Assembly: GCA_030544215.1 (NCBI GenBank)
Contig: JARZZO010000016.1
Span: 57,763,501-57,827,500 of the forward strand
Source: Zantedeschia hybrid cultivar
Taxonomy: Eukaryota; Streptophyta; Magnoliopsida; Alismatales; Araceae
DNA: 64,000 bases
Reading direction: 5' to 3'
Shown: piece by piece, positions 36,630 to 47,868 of the stretch
Position numbering within the stretch: the first letter of the stretch is position 1
How the letters are laid out: each line of letters begins with the position of its first letter
Translations under genes and position numbers: made by a program
The notes under the pieces: model-generated
What the model was told of the DNA's origin: nothing
The model's database searches: none
The model's input: only the letters and a program-made list of their open reading frames with translations

Positions 36630-37737
36630 TGCTTTGATAATTTACAAGCGGAGCCATTGGACCAGCCCATTGGCTTTTTGGGCTAAGCAAAATTCATCTC
36701 CTTCAAAAAGAGTATTACTAAGTGCTCAATTACTTACAGAAAAGTACGAGAGGTGGCATCAAATGGGATCTGATCTTCATTCGTTCCTCAAAATAAAATT
36801 TGAAAGAAAAATATTCAAAAAATATAACCAAACAATTTATTGGTTATTAATTAAAGATAGATAGAGAAAAGTTTAAGGTGGAGAAGAGAGTTACCTAACT
36901 AAGGAGGTCTCTAGTTTAGTGAAAAGGATAAAAGAAAAAAGAGAACCTAGCATGGAGAAAATCTGCTCTTAACAAACATTCCTACCATTAAGGGGAGAGC
37001 AAATTGAGTAAATGTTGGTAGAGAAACATAAAATTCCATAGAGATTCTTAAAATCTCCTAATAAACATTCCCACCATCTAACAAGGTGTTTGAGAATGAT
37101 TTCATTCCAAAAATTATCTCATTTAGATTTTCATTCCAAATTTAAAAATTGACATCTTTCCATCCTCAACATGTTTGGCAATCTATTTTTTATTTTGAAG
37201 TCAACTCCATCTGTGTTTGGCTATTTTGTTTTCTCTCTTCACTCCTCTTTTTCATGAGATGGAAGAGTACGACGCACATCCACTTGCAGTTGCTGCCCCT
37301 GCATCAGTATCACTAAGGCCTCCATTTTTACCTTTTCTCCTCTTTCCCCTACCAGTTGTACACCTCCAACCATCAGCAGCAGTGACGGAAACTAGAAGGC
37401 AAAGAAGACGGCCCACTCTATAGAAAAGAGGATGGCAATTTTATTGTGGGCTTGCTCCAGCCCTAGCCCTCTTGTATGCAGACAACCCCCCGACTTGCGT
37501 CATGTTGGATGTGTTTAAAGAGGGAAGAAGAAGGGCGAGGGAAGAAGAAGGCAGATACCAACAAGGAGCACATAGGGGAAGAAGAAGGGTCCGGGCAAGG
37601 TAAAAGTTGCGGTCCTCCCACGTGTGGAGATGCAAAGAATGAAAAGGAAAAGAGGCATATACGGGATGCTCCTATTTTGGGGAAAAATAGGTTGTTGGTT
37701 TTATATTAGAAAGAGATTTACGAAGGACATGACATCT
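36630..37737. other. Intergenic, no recognisable feature
   Basis: Short frames at 36634-36864, 37217-37423 and 37476-37709 have no recognisable motifs. Nothing is supported. Confidence 0.45.
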
Positions 37738-37746
37738 CCTTAAAAA

Positions 37747-38071
37747 ACGTAACACTTGGTGACACTTGCACCCACTGTCATTACAGTGGGTTAAGGAAAA
37801 AAAAATCTTATTTTTTTCTAGGTTGCCTCTAAGGTGTCTTAACTGTCCGTATATTTTTTTGTTCGATTAAACGACCTAAAAAAATTTAAAAATTCAAAAA
37901 TCGAGCTCAATGAACTTTTCAGATTTTGTTAGGTCGTCCGATCGGACAAAAAAAAGTACGGACAGTTAGGACACCTCAGGGGCGACCTAGAAAAAATAAG
38001 AATTTTTTTTTTTTTACCCACTGCAATGACTGTGCGTGCAGCACGCACCGTCATTGCAACAAGTATTACTC
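37747..38071. mobile_element. Mutator-like MITE, GAGTAATACTTG family, perfect target duplication
   Basis: The right end CAACAAGTATTACTC matches the family exactly; the left end (ACGTAACACTTGG) is slightly mutated. The 9-bp duplication CCTTAAAAA is perfect (37738-37746 and 38072-38080). The interior is a near-complete palindrome: CTAGGTTGCC...TGTCCGTA is mirrored by TACGGACAGT...GGCGACCTAG. Length 325 bp. Confidence 0.88.
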
Positions 38072-38469
38072 CCTTAAAAAATGAAAAAGTACTCCCAAAT
38101 AGGGTTAGGACTCTTCTTCTTTCTTAATTTTTACTTAGAGAGAGAAATGGTTAATAAAAACATATCAAAAAAATCATATTAGGGGGGCTAAGATTGAGTA
38201 AAAGAAGATAGAGAAATCTAAGTAAAAACAAGAAAGGGTAATACTTGTTGCACTACATGTGGTATAGCAAAGATAACATGGAATGCAACACATCATCTCC
38301 TTGCACCACCTATCCATCTTTTGTCCTTCCTTTTTGACTTTTCTAAGTGGGGAGAAAGAGAACTTGCAGCTTTTATCATAATATTTATTGGTCTCCTTTC
38401 CTCTGCACCTCCCTCTGAAAAAGGTACAAAACCCTTCCCCTTTTAGCCCAACCACCTACTAGTTTAACA

Positions 38470-38836
38470 TTTCTTATATAATTTTATAACTTTCAGTTGC
38501 AATTTTATCACTTCCTACGTCATTTAGTTTTATCACGCCTTATGCAATTTTATTATTTTGTAACGTAGTCTTATCACTTCCTATGCAATTCGGTTTTATG
38601 ACTTCCTATGCAGTTTTATCACTTCACGTGCAATTTTATCACCTCTTATATTGTTTTATCGCTTCCTATGCAATTTTGTCACTTCTTCCATAATGTTATC
38701 ACTTTTCGGTACAAAAGTGATAAAAATAAACATGAATACTAAATTAGTACATGAAGTGACAAAACCGCGTAAGAAGTGATAAAATTATATTAGAAAGTAA
38801 TAAAAATTGAATCGGAAGTGATAAAATTGCAACACC
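38470..38836. repeat. TTTTATCACTTCCTA short tandem array with inverted part
   Basis: About twelve degenerate copies of TTTTATCACTTCCTATGCAA lie in 38470-38710, followed from 38715 by inverted copies (AGAAGTGATAAAATT). The junction near 38710 is a local palindrome centre. Confidence 0.75.
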
Positions 38837-41135
38837 TGTTGCGTTAAGAGCCCATTAATAGCATTCGTTAGCCCAATAATAGACTTTTAGGTGGCTTAGA
38901 TTAAAGCCCTATCTCCAGACTAGAAAGGCGTCACCTAAGGGTGACTTGATTTAGGTGTTTGCTTCACGTCGAGTCAAGTTGACGCATTTCAGCCTAGGCG
39001 GCCCAAGTATTTCTTTCCATACGGAGTTATTCTCTGTATGCCACTCCTTCTAAAGGTCCATTAATATTTCCCCTTTTCCCCAAGATCCTCTTATGACCTC
39101 CCCAAACCCTAAAGAGAGGTAAAGAGAGAGAGAGAGATTGAGAGTGTCTTGGAGAGAGAACGTGGGCCGCTCGTGGTGTTCTTCACGCTTGTGTGAAGGG
39201 TGGTCCGAAGGGAGGTTTTGGCACGGTGAGGATGTGCGTGAATTACGTTCCCATCATGCATATTATTGGGTGTTAGTTGAGAGGCAAGTGATGATTAGAC
39301 ATGAAATCATAGTATTTTTATATAAAGAAAATCGTATTTTCAACCATAGTTTCCTATCTACTATATGTATATGGATGAAAGAGATTTCAAAGATGTAGAT
39401 ATGAGTGATAATCATGCTTTGTATGTTGTTCATTTGAATTCTTATGAGTACATGCGAATTCGTGAAAATCTAGGATACAGGGTTGAAAGGCGTCGACCAC
39501 AAGTAATGTGATTCATAAATCACGTCCACCTACGGTGACGCGATTCAACCCCGATATTCCCAACTAATTAGCCTTGTATATTTCATGATTTATCCATGTT
39601 TAGTTTTAGTTAACAACGAAGTATATGATCATGTTAGCATATTTAACGCGTGTTAGATTTCTAGTAGCATGCTTAGATTTATGAATACTGTGATAATGAT
39701 AATTTTGAGATATTAGATTATGGTTGATCTTCATAATCATACATATTATGTACTATGCTGGAATTCTTTATGTTTAATTTCCTGAAAATATTCATGGCCA
39801 TACATGATCACTGTTTAACTTGTTTACAACATGATTAGAGTGGCAACTACATATGTATGTTCATGGTTTTTGAAATTTAATAAGAGTTTTATTTACGAAT
39901 CATGTTGACTATCCATGACGTGATTCATATTTCTTCTAGACGGAGCATGTTTAGCTTTCTGTAATGTTTGAAGTTATGCATGTTTTAGGCCATGTTGTTG
40001 CATTGTCATACATTTGCACATCACATATTCAGGTTTCATACATTTAATTAAGATGTTTAAGAAGTTATGATGTGGATGCACCAGCAGATAGTGTGGGACC
40101 TAAGTGCCACATGGACCAAAATACTACACTAGGGGAGCTACTTTTTTATTCTCTTAGGACCAAAATGCTATCCGGTGGGAGTCATCTTTTGATTTCATAG
40201 GATCATCTCTAAATTCTCATATATGTTTGGTTATGACTATGAGGCTATGTATGAACCCCTGAGACATACAGGTAAATTCTGGAGGTGCATTTACATGCTA
40301 TCTAAGTTGGATCTAAGAGCGTCCTCTAACCGTAGGTTTAGTGGGATTTACCTGATCACTAGGTAAAGAAGAAGAGAAGATATATATATATGTCATGTTA
40401 TGATTGCTTATTCTATGATAAAAAAAGTGATAATATGAAAATACATGTGATCATAATGAAATATAATGAATGATAGATGTTAAATATTTTTGATAAGTTT
40501 ATGCTCAGCATGATGCATGGTCATGTTCATAATAGACGCACATATTTTAGTTTGAGCTTGTTTTAATTTACATTTTATGTTGAATGTTTAAGAAGCATGT
40601 GTAAGATGAAGCTTGTATATATGATATAACGATTTATCATGAATATATACTATCATGAAAGTTTCTTTTATCTTATATTGTATGAAAAATATGTGATTTT
40701 GTAGATTATGAGCCTGATGAGTCAGTTCTAACTCATCCTTGCTAGTTAATATTTTCAGGAGATGCTAAAGGAGAGGTTAAGCTCTAAGAGCGGGAGACTT
40801 AAAGTCATTTAAAGATTTATTGTTAGAAGTAGGTTTTCGTTTATTTTAAGTATTAGTAAAAGATGTAATAGGCTAGTTCTATTCAGTTTAGAGATGTATT
40901 TTTATTTCATTGAACATGTAGAAATCTTAAATATCTCTTGGTTAGTATTTCTGTTGTTATGGAGTTATTTAAATTAGTGTATTTTTCTTATGGCTATGAA
41001 GATTGTTTTATTTTGTGTATAGATTCATACTTATATTCTTATTGCCCTTAGTGGATGTTTAGATTGTTCTTACTGAAGTGCCCACCCATCGGTGCGCAGT
41101 AGGCTGGCATGACCGAATCAGGTCGAGGTGTTATA
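38837..41135 (+). mobile_element. Probable solo LTR inserted in the Mutator-like element
   Basis: About 2.3 kb foreign to the arms on both sides. It starts TGTTGCGTTAAG and ends GGTCGAGGTGTTATA, close to the GGGGTGTTACA end of Del/Tekay-type Ty3 LTRs; the phrase ATGAGTCAGTTCTAACTCAT at about 40718-40737 and size also fit. The 5-base flanks ACACC and AAGCC agree at 3 of 5. An 86-codon frame at 39138-39398 has no recognised motif. No internal retroelement domains are attached. Confidence 0.5.
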
Positions 41136-41518
41136 AAGCCTATGTTTAGAAGTGATAAAATTACATAGGAAATAATAAAACTGAACTGCATGAGAAGTTA
41201 TAAAATTATTTAGAAAGTGATAAACTTGAACTACGTAAGAAGTAATAAAATTGTGATTAGAAGTGATAAAATTAGATAACAAGTGATAAACTAGTAGGTG
41301 GTCTAACTAAAGTGCAAAGAGTTTGGTATCCTTTTCAAACAGAGGTAAAGGAGAAAAGAGAACAGTAAATGCTATCATAAAAGTTACACGGTCTCCTTCT
41401 CTCCAACTCAAAAAGGTGAGAAAAAAGATAGATAGATAGTGTACGGAAGTTGAGTGTTATATTCTAAGTCATTCTTGTTATATCGCATGCAATGCAACAA
41501 ATAAAATTCAACAAGAAA

Positions 41519-42460
41519 AGATAAGTATAGAATAACCCTGCCATCTTCAAGGTGTAGCGGCCAAGGGTGGGCAGAATGAAAAGAAGAGGAGAAAGACGAA
41601 GAGAAGAGTGTGGATTTTCTTAGACATACGTTTCTTCAATATTTTTGTCTTGGACATCTTCTCAATTATTCCTCTATTAGAACAAGAGGTGCATATTTTT
41701 TTATTCAATAAAATCGGTTCATTTATTTTGTTATTTAATAGATTACATTTGTCCTATAATTTTACTCTTGATTTGAGAGTTTTTCAAACAAATCCTATGT
41801 CCTTTTTGCAATATTCTACTTCTTATGTTTGATATTTCTTTTTTGGTTATTTGTGTACTCGCTTAGTACACTTTCAGTTTGGTTCATGCAATTAGCAAAG
41901 GCTGATTCTTCAACAATATACTACACTCTTATGGAAATAATTTTTATAAGTATCAAATGGACGAACTATGTTTATGATTTTTTAGGTAAATTATATTTCT
42001 TAGTTTTTTTCCTCCATATACATTTCACATCCAAAAAGATTTCAGAAAAAAATAGTCATGATCTTTGCCCGATTTGAGAATCAAATTGTTTATTCCAGCT
42101 CGAGTATTTGGAGATTATTTATATTGGAACAAGACTCAATTTCACTTTGTTAATTCTGTTTTAACTTTAATAGGAATAACTCAATTTAATTAGATAAAAT
42201 AAATAAAACAGTTAAATTGTGATAAACAATAAGCCATTAATACTCACCTTTAGGTAGAGTAAATAACAAGAACAATTTACTCGAATTATTTATTCTTTCT
42301 TATTTTTAAACTAAACTGCTCTCATCCGAGTTAACAATTTGTGCAATCAAAAGAAAAAAAATATAAATAAAATAGAATTAGCCATCTTACTCTACTTTGT
42401 TTTGCAATCAAACTGGACCAAGCGTATAGGACGCTGGCATCGAACCAAATAGCCACCTCC
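41519..42460. other. Intergenic AT-rich region
   Basis: Phe/Ile/Leu-rich frames at 41608-41832 and 41829-42077 reflect base composition. I considered an organelle insertion but recognise no plastid or mitochondrial gene. Confidence 0.45.
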
Positions 42461-42471
42461 GAAAACTACTT

Positions 42472-42735
42472 GAGAAACACTGGCTGCCAGACACTTTTTG
42501 CACCGGCAGCTAGAGTTTTATTTTTAATTAAAAATATTTTTTAATTTTTTTTATGTTGGTCCCATAGTACTTTACATGATCATGTAATCAGATCGGAGAT
42601 CGGATGATTTAAAAAAATAATAATAATAAAAGTCGACTGATATCAGATTGTTCCATGCTATAGATAGAGTTAAGATCTACTTAAAAATTTTAAAAATAAA
42701 ATAAAAAGCGGACAACCGTGTAACAAATATTTCTC
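42472..42735. mobile_element. Mutator-like MITE just upstream of the 42.8-kb gene
   Basis: Starts GAGAAACACTGGCTGCCAG and ends CGTGTAACAAATATTTCTC. Flanking 9-mers AAACTACTT (42463-42471) and GAACTATTT (42736-42744) match at 7 of 9. The core resembles other family members (TCAGATCGGAGATCGGATGA). Its right end lies 105 bases before the gene's start codon. Confidence 0.68.
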
Positions 42736-42750
42736 GAACTATTTTTACGT

Positions 42751-42758
42751 TTTATAGG
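42751..42758 (+). promoter_or_regulatory. Possible TATA box of the 42.8-kb gene
   Basis: TTTATAGG about 85 bases upstream of the chosen ATG (42840). It is a weak match but the only candidate in the short gap between the MITE and the gene. Confidence 0.35.
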
Positions 42759-42839
42759 ATTCTCCAAGAACGGGCCAAGCATACGAAAACGTGGCATCGC
42801 TGCTTTGCGAGGGGGAGCTCATCAGCCATGATCCTCGCC

Positions 42840-43397
42840 ATGGCCGTCCGTTCCCTCCATGCGGCGCCCCTGCGACCGCGCCTCTCGGCTCGCGTCCGGC
42901 GCACACCCTCTTCGGCCCCCATGGTCGTCGCGTCCGCGAAGAGGCTAGGGCGCCGCCCTTCGCCCGCAGAAGACGACACCGGCGCACCAGTAGAAGGAGA
43001 GACCCACGTGGGCGGCGCAGAGCTCGCGTTCCTCTCTGCTCTCGAGTCCGGGGCGACGCCATTAGAACTGGGCAGAGAAGCCCCCAGTTCGCCCCCTTCC
43101 CAGCCCCCGTGGCCCTCCTCCGCAGGGGCGCCACTGAGGGGCGTGGACGTGCTCCAGGCGCTGCAGCGCAAGGCCGCCGCCGGCAGAAAAGGGGGCCCCG
43201 CCGCTCGGAAAGGAGGTAGAGGGCAGGGGCTGGGAGCAAATAGGAGCGGCCTTGGAGGAGGAGAAGACCAGCTGCATGCCCGAGACTACAGCAATGTTCG
43301 GCCTTTGGACATCAGGAGCGACTGGGGCGCTCGTCTGGACGAGCTGGACAGGCTTATCCAAGAGCTGGAGGCTCAGGAGCACCTCTACTTTGATTAG
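42840..43397 (+). CDS. Probable plastid-targeted protein of unknown function
   Basis: The single exon encodes 185 residues from the ATG at 42840 (context GCCATGG); an in-frame ATG at 42828 would add four residues but has a weaker context. The first 35-40 residues are rich in Ala, Arg, Ser and Pro and poor in acids (MAVRSLHAAPLRPRLSARV and on), like a chloroplast transit peptide. The middle is Pro- and Gly-rich with a basic stretch (GRKGGPAARKGGRGQG). The last 45 residues are denser, with DYSNVRPLDIRSDWGARLDE followed by a short acidic helix of LDRLIQELEAQ type, and look like the conserved core. I do not recognise a named family. Very high GC at third positions and a coherent frame support a real gene. 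Frames on the other strand and in the other plus frame are shadows. Confidence 0.7.
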   Translation: MAVRSLHAAPLRPRLSARVRRTPSSAPMVVASAKRLGRRPSPAEDDTGAPVEGETHVGGAELAFLSALESGATPLELGREAPSSPPSQPPWPSSAGAPLRGVDVLQALQRKAAAGRKGGPAARKGGRGQGLGANRSGLGGGEDQLHARDYSNVRPLDIRSDWGARLDELDRLIQELEAQEHLYFD

Positions 43398-46300
43398 AGC
43401 AGGTAATTGCCTTGTCGGAGGCATCTAGTAAGGTTGTAAGGTGATGTTAGATAATGGCCTGGGCGAAAATTTTGAACTTGCTCGATTGTGCCCATGTTTG
43501 TGACAGTGCCATTGCTGCAAGTTTGAAGAAGGTCATTGGTAACTACAAAGTTGAGATTTGTTTACAGTTACACCACCATAGAGTTTAAAGATTGTATCTT
43601 CCCCCCTCTCTTGTTCTGGAATGGAGCTTCATCTATATAAAACCTAGGGTGTTGTCCTGTAGATTAGTGCCAGAAATGGAGTGGTGGCAGTTTGCTCCAG
43701 CGTGGGATTGTTGGAGGAATCCTTAGCCATGCACAGCACCGAAGGTGATAACACGCAGGGTAAAGATGGGTTGGTTCTGGAAGGCCTTCATTTCTCTGTT
43801 AACTCAAAAGATGAAGCATGTCACATCTGGTGAGAGTGGGGCAATAGCAGCAAGGGGATGTGAGACTGGAGGTCTGGCAATTTTATTCGAGGATGCAGCA
43901 GCAGGCAGTGGTGAGAACGTGCTCCTGTCTAGCTAGCTACCACCAGGTGTGCCCTCTAAGGCCTTTTTTTTTTTTTTTTTTTGATCAATAAAACATAGCT
44001 GCCTTTCATAAACTTAAAGAAACAGAGTACAGATAGGATGTCTTCCAATTACCCATCTCGAGGATGTTATCTAACTTTTTCTTTTGGCTCTAGTGCTTGC
44101 TGTACAAAACTTTACAGTGGCATCTCTGATGCTGTGATATGTCTATCATGGGTTCCTTGTCTTTCATTTTTCTTCGTTTCTCTTGCTCAGTGGAATATTT
44201 CTTCTTATCATTCATTTAAAGAGAACATTTAGTACATCAGAACTCATGTAATTTCTCTAACTTATCCCTCTTCCAACTCAAGTTGATGCCCTTGGGGAGT
44301 CCAATCCTGGCGGGGATCTATGGTGCATGTTACATGGGTTGGATTAAATGGACTAGAACTGATTGTGCTTATGATGCACCCTTGTGCTCTGGTTAACGAA
44401 GTTATCACATGTTAGTGCAGACAAGAGGTCAGCCTTCTGTGGTCAATTTTCGGTTTGGGTTGGTTTAGGCTGGGGTCTCTGATTCATAGGCAGGGTTATG
44501 GTTGATCACATGTGGCAGCCCTTTTTCTGATTATTGTTGATCATCTAAAATCTGTTTTAAATTGAACAATTTGCATGGAACAAATATGCAAGTAGCTGTG
44601 TCAGATACTACTTGGACTAGTGCATCACTTGGCTGTTAGTTAATCACTCTGAAAGTTCTTGCTATGAGAATTTATATTTCTCCACTTACTTGGGGAAATT
44701 AGTGTCCAGTTTGATATCATCCACTCTGCTTCTTGGCTAACGTTCAATCTTGAAAGATGTTCTTGTTTTACTGTTTGTCTTGAAAGGTATTCCTCTTTTA
44801 GGCATTTCAGTTCTTCCTCTTTTCTAGTCTTCCCCTATTTCAGTAAAGATGTGCTCGTGCCATCACTGATGAAAGCAAAAGAGCAACTGCACAGAAGGGG
44901 TCCTGCAAGAAAAAATAGAAGCAGAGGTATACATGGGACCATGCAGAAAGCACTGAGGTGGGTAATTTGCAGATTTGTCTCCTTGAAATTGGTAGATGAT
45001 CTCCTTGGATAGAAGGATGATATAACATAGGAGGATATTCAGCCAATCTTTCAGTGATCTGAGAATTATAGACAGGTTGGCTGTTATAAACAATGTTGCT
45101 ATTTACCATAATGGAATTGCACATTCTTTCAATTTTCTCCAAGTCATCTGGGCATGTATGTCCACAAAGAAACATGCTTTTTGAAACCATTGTAGTTTGT
45201 TTCCATTTGTTTCCCATTTCCAATGCATATGGTTCTTTTCCTTGCCCGTTAGCATCATGGAGAGATTCCCCCTGATTGAATAATAAACTTATCCAGTGTA
45301 GTTAGTGCGTTTTTTAAAGAATACGTATTTGCACCACTGTTAGATGAAGAGATAAAATCTAAGATGACCACAGCATGATTCTCCAACAGGATAATAAAGA
45401 CAATACCCACCTTATCTGAATCCATGCATTTCCATCACCTAAGTAGTCGCAAATACAAAATTCCCCCATTCACAAACATAACCACCAGGCATGATGGTCA
45501 TTCCTCATATCCAGTGTCTTATCTGCAAAGATTTATCATTTCCGCATTTCTATGTTGTCCAACAGACCGTATGCATAGCTATCCTTAGTATTTCACTGGT
45601 TTCTATTCTCACCAGGATTTATGTACTTTCATTACATCATCTGAAATAATCTAACCAGGCAAACTGATTATGCATAAATCATTAATATGATCTTCCTGCA
45701 TCCCCTTTTTTCTATAGTTTGGTTTTGATGCAATATGTACTCGATGTCTTCAATTGTGACCTCATGCACCCTGTTTTCAGCTTCCATTATGGCTTTACTC
45801 TTAGAATCAGATGAATTATGGAATCATATGTATATTTGATTTCCTTTTTGCTATAATCAGTTTCTTAGTTTCATGACTAATGGGGCATTGATGAGAACCA
45901 TTGTAATGTCACTTTTCCATAAGATTTTGTGTGATTGTTGACCTTCAAAAGGTTTGCTTATTGCACATAGGTGCGTGGAAGATGGTTTGTTGGACTGTGT
46001 AAGATATGATGTGTTCACATTTTGTGTCTCTTAGCTAAGTTTGATCTGACAAAATGAGTTACATTTTTTGTCCTTAATGTAATTCTGACTATTTTCGCAA
46101 ATACATTGCAAAGGGAATGCATGCAGCGATTCTTCTTCTTCTTTTTTTCCTATTAAGATCCATGGAATAAAAGCTGGCTAAGCCAACTCTTAACGGGTTT
46201 TTCACCAATGAATTATGATCTGTTTACCACCTTCTAGATATGTATTATGTTTAAAGACAGTCATGGAAAAACAGAAAATAAGATAGTAGTCATCCTAAAT

Positions 46301-46880
46301 AGGTGCTTTTACATAGAGTTGCTTCATAAGCAATCATCACAACCACCAGCAAATCTTGTTCTGGTTTTGACTCTGGTGAGCTCAGAACAGATGGACTTGT
46401 TTTGTCGATTAATCGGTTTCTATGTGCAATGCCCTTGTCTCCATGAACTGTATTGATAGATTCCCATAAATGAAACGGTTCATCTATTGTGAACTTGCAT
46501 TTTGAAGGATTATAAACAAAACTTGATCTTGGCTTTAAGAATTTATTGAGCATTCAGCACATTCAAGGAGTGTTTTTTTTAATAGTCCATCCACCTAACC
46601 TCAACCTGCCAACAAATTGGTCCTGGAGTCCTACTAACTCAACTCTAGACAGGAGAGGGATGTGCCTCAAGTCATTATTGACTGATAGAAGGGAAGGAAG
46701 GAGGGGACTAGGCATCCTTGGTGGACGTCTAGGCATACCTTACATTGTTTCATAAGAGATGCTTAAGAATGTTGACGGTGACTAGGCTTTTGTTTGAAGT
46801 TGTTTTGGCATTGTGCTTATTTATTGTATGGATCGGGTGTCACAAGCTTGTTTGTTTTTCTCAAGTTTGAATAAATTTTC
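43398..46880. other. 3-prime flank of the 42.8-kb gene and low-repeat intergenic DNA
   Basis: The first part probably contains the 3-prime UTR. A run of T (43963-43982) could be the inverse of a retroposed poly(A) tail. This is the most repeat-poor 3.4 kb in the window. The longest frame is a 127-codon minus-strand one at 44840-45223 with no recognised motif; it is not called. An unannotated non-coding RNA or UTR introns are possible. Confidence 0.4.
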
Positions 46881-46885
46881 AATTC

Positions 46886-46999
46886 AAAAAATACTTGCTA
46901 TACTGCTGGAAGAATTGTTCAGCTCACGGACTACTAGATAGCTGACCAAGTGGCTACAACTGAACGCTGCCAGCCAGTGTGGTGCAGCAAGTATTTCTC
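46886..46999. mobile_element. Short Mutator-like MITE, GAGTAATACTTG family
   Basis: 114 bp from AAAAAATACTTGCTATACTG to GTGGTGCAGCAAGTATTTCTC, an inverted repeat matching the family ends. The 9-mers TTTCAATTC and TTTCAGAAC match at 6 of 9. This is the smallest copy seen. Confidence 0.55.
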
Positions 47000-47868
47000 T
47001 TTCAGAACTATGTATCTATTGATGTTGATTCCAAGAATTAAGATGAGAATCATATGACCTATAGGGCCCCTTGTTGGCAAAGACTTGATGGATACTAGAT
47101 AGTTATCACTTTCAACATGTTTTTGATGACCTTGTTTATGTCCTGACCTTTGATTGCACTAGAAAACCCTTCGAAGCCTCAAATTTGAGCTCTAATTCTA
47201 AAGTCGGTTCCATCCATTTGAAGCCAATAGACAAGGAGTTCCATTTTACTCGGGATATTTGGGTTGTGTTTGGTGTAACTTGCACTAGGAAGCACTTTTT
47301 AGGCTGTGTTTAGGGAAGTACTTTTGGACCTCCAACTTTCATTAGGAAGTACTTTGTAGGCAGCGTTTAGTTCAAATACATGTCCATATATGTAAGCTTA
47401 ATGGAATCAAATTCCATGTGATTTTATGCTTATCCGTATTCTTTATTCCCTGTCATGTCATGCCTATATTTCCTTTGGTTTTAGCATACGTCCCCTTTGA
47501 CTCTCATATACTTAGTTATGCTTATCTTAATTAGTCTATATGCCCTGAATGTAAGTTTGACCATAATCTATGACATGTGAGTTTTGTTGCCCAGACTATG
47601 GAGAACCTAGAGTAGGGTGAATGGGTTATCAAAATTAAATTCTAACAAATAACAATGAAAAATAATTGCAACATCAAGGTAAAGTGCAGAAGGAGGGAGA
47701 GATAAGGAGGAATCGGACAATACCACAAATATTTATATTGGTTCGATCTATCTAAACTTACGTCCAATCTCCAAGTAACTACTTGAAAGTTCTATTAGCA
47801 CACAGGCTACATAAGGTACCAATCATGTGCAAGTTTTACAGCAAGCAAACCCCTCAGTCGCAACTGGG
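47000..47868. other. Intergenic, no recognisable feature
   Basis: Repeated TTTAGG...AAGTACTTT phrases near 47270-47370 hint at another degraded MITE. No gene is supported. Confidence 0.4.

Larger units (their letters stand above)
38236..41509. mobile_element. Long-inverted-repeat Mutator-like element split by an LTR
   Basis: The left arm (38236-38836) and right arm (41137-41509) are inverse copies. Both start with the family end GGGTAATACTTGTTGCA (right: TGCAACAAATAAAATTC), then share about 230 bases of unique sequence, then enter arrays of TTTTATCACTTCCTA words. The 9-bp target duplication AACAAGAAA is perfect (38227-38235 and 41510-41518). There is no transposase. The ends match the small MITE family, so this is a candidate long relative of it. 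The middle 2.3 kb is a different element. Confidence 0.82.

Noticed and set aside
41608..42077. Possible organelle gene fragment (Phe/Leu/Ile-rich frames)
   Set aside because: No plastid or mitochondrial protein is recognisable; AT-rich composition alone explains the frames.
42745..43424. Several open frames of 120-164 codons on the minus strand and a 142-codon plus frame
   Set aside because: Shadows of the 42840-43397 gene caused by its very high GC content; only that frame has a good start context and transit-peptide-like composition.
44840..45223. 127-codon minus-strand frame
   Set aside because: No recognised motif, ordinary codon composition for intergenic DNA and no promoter or splice context.
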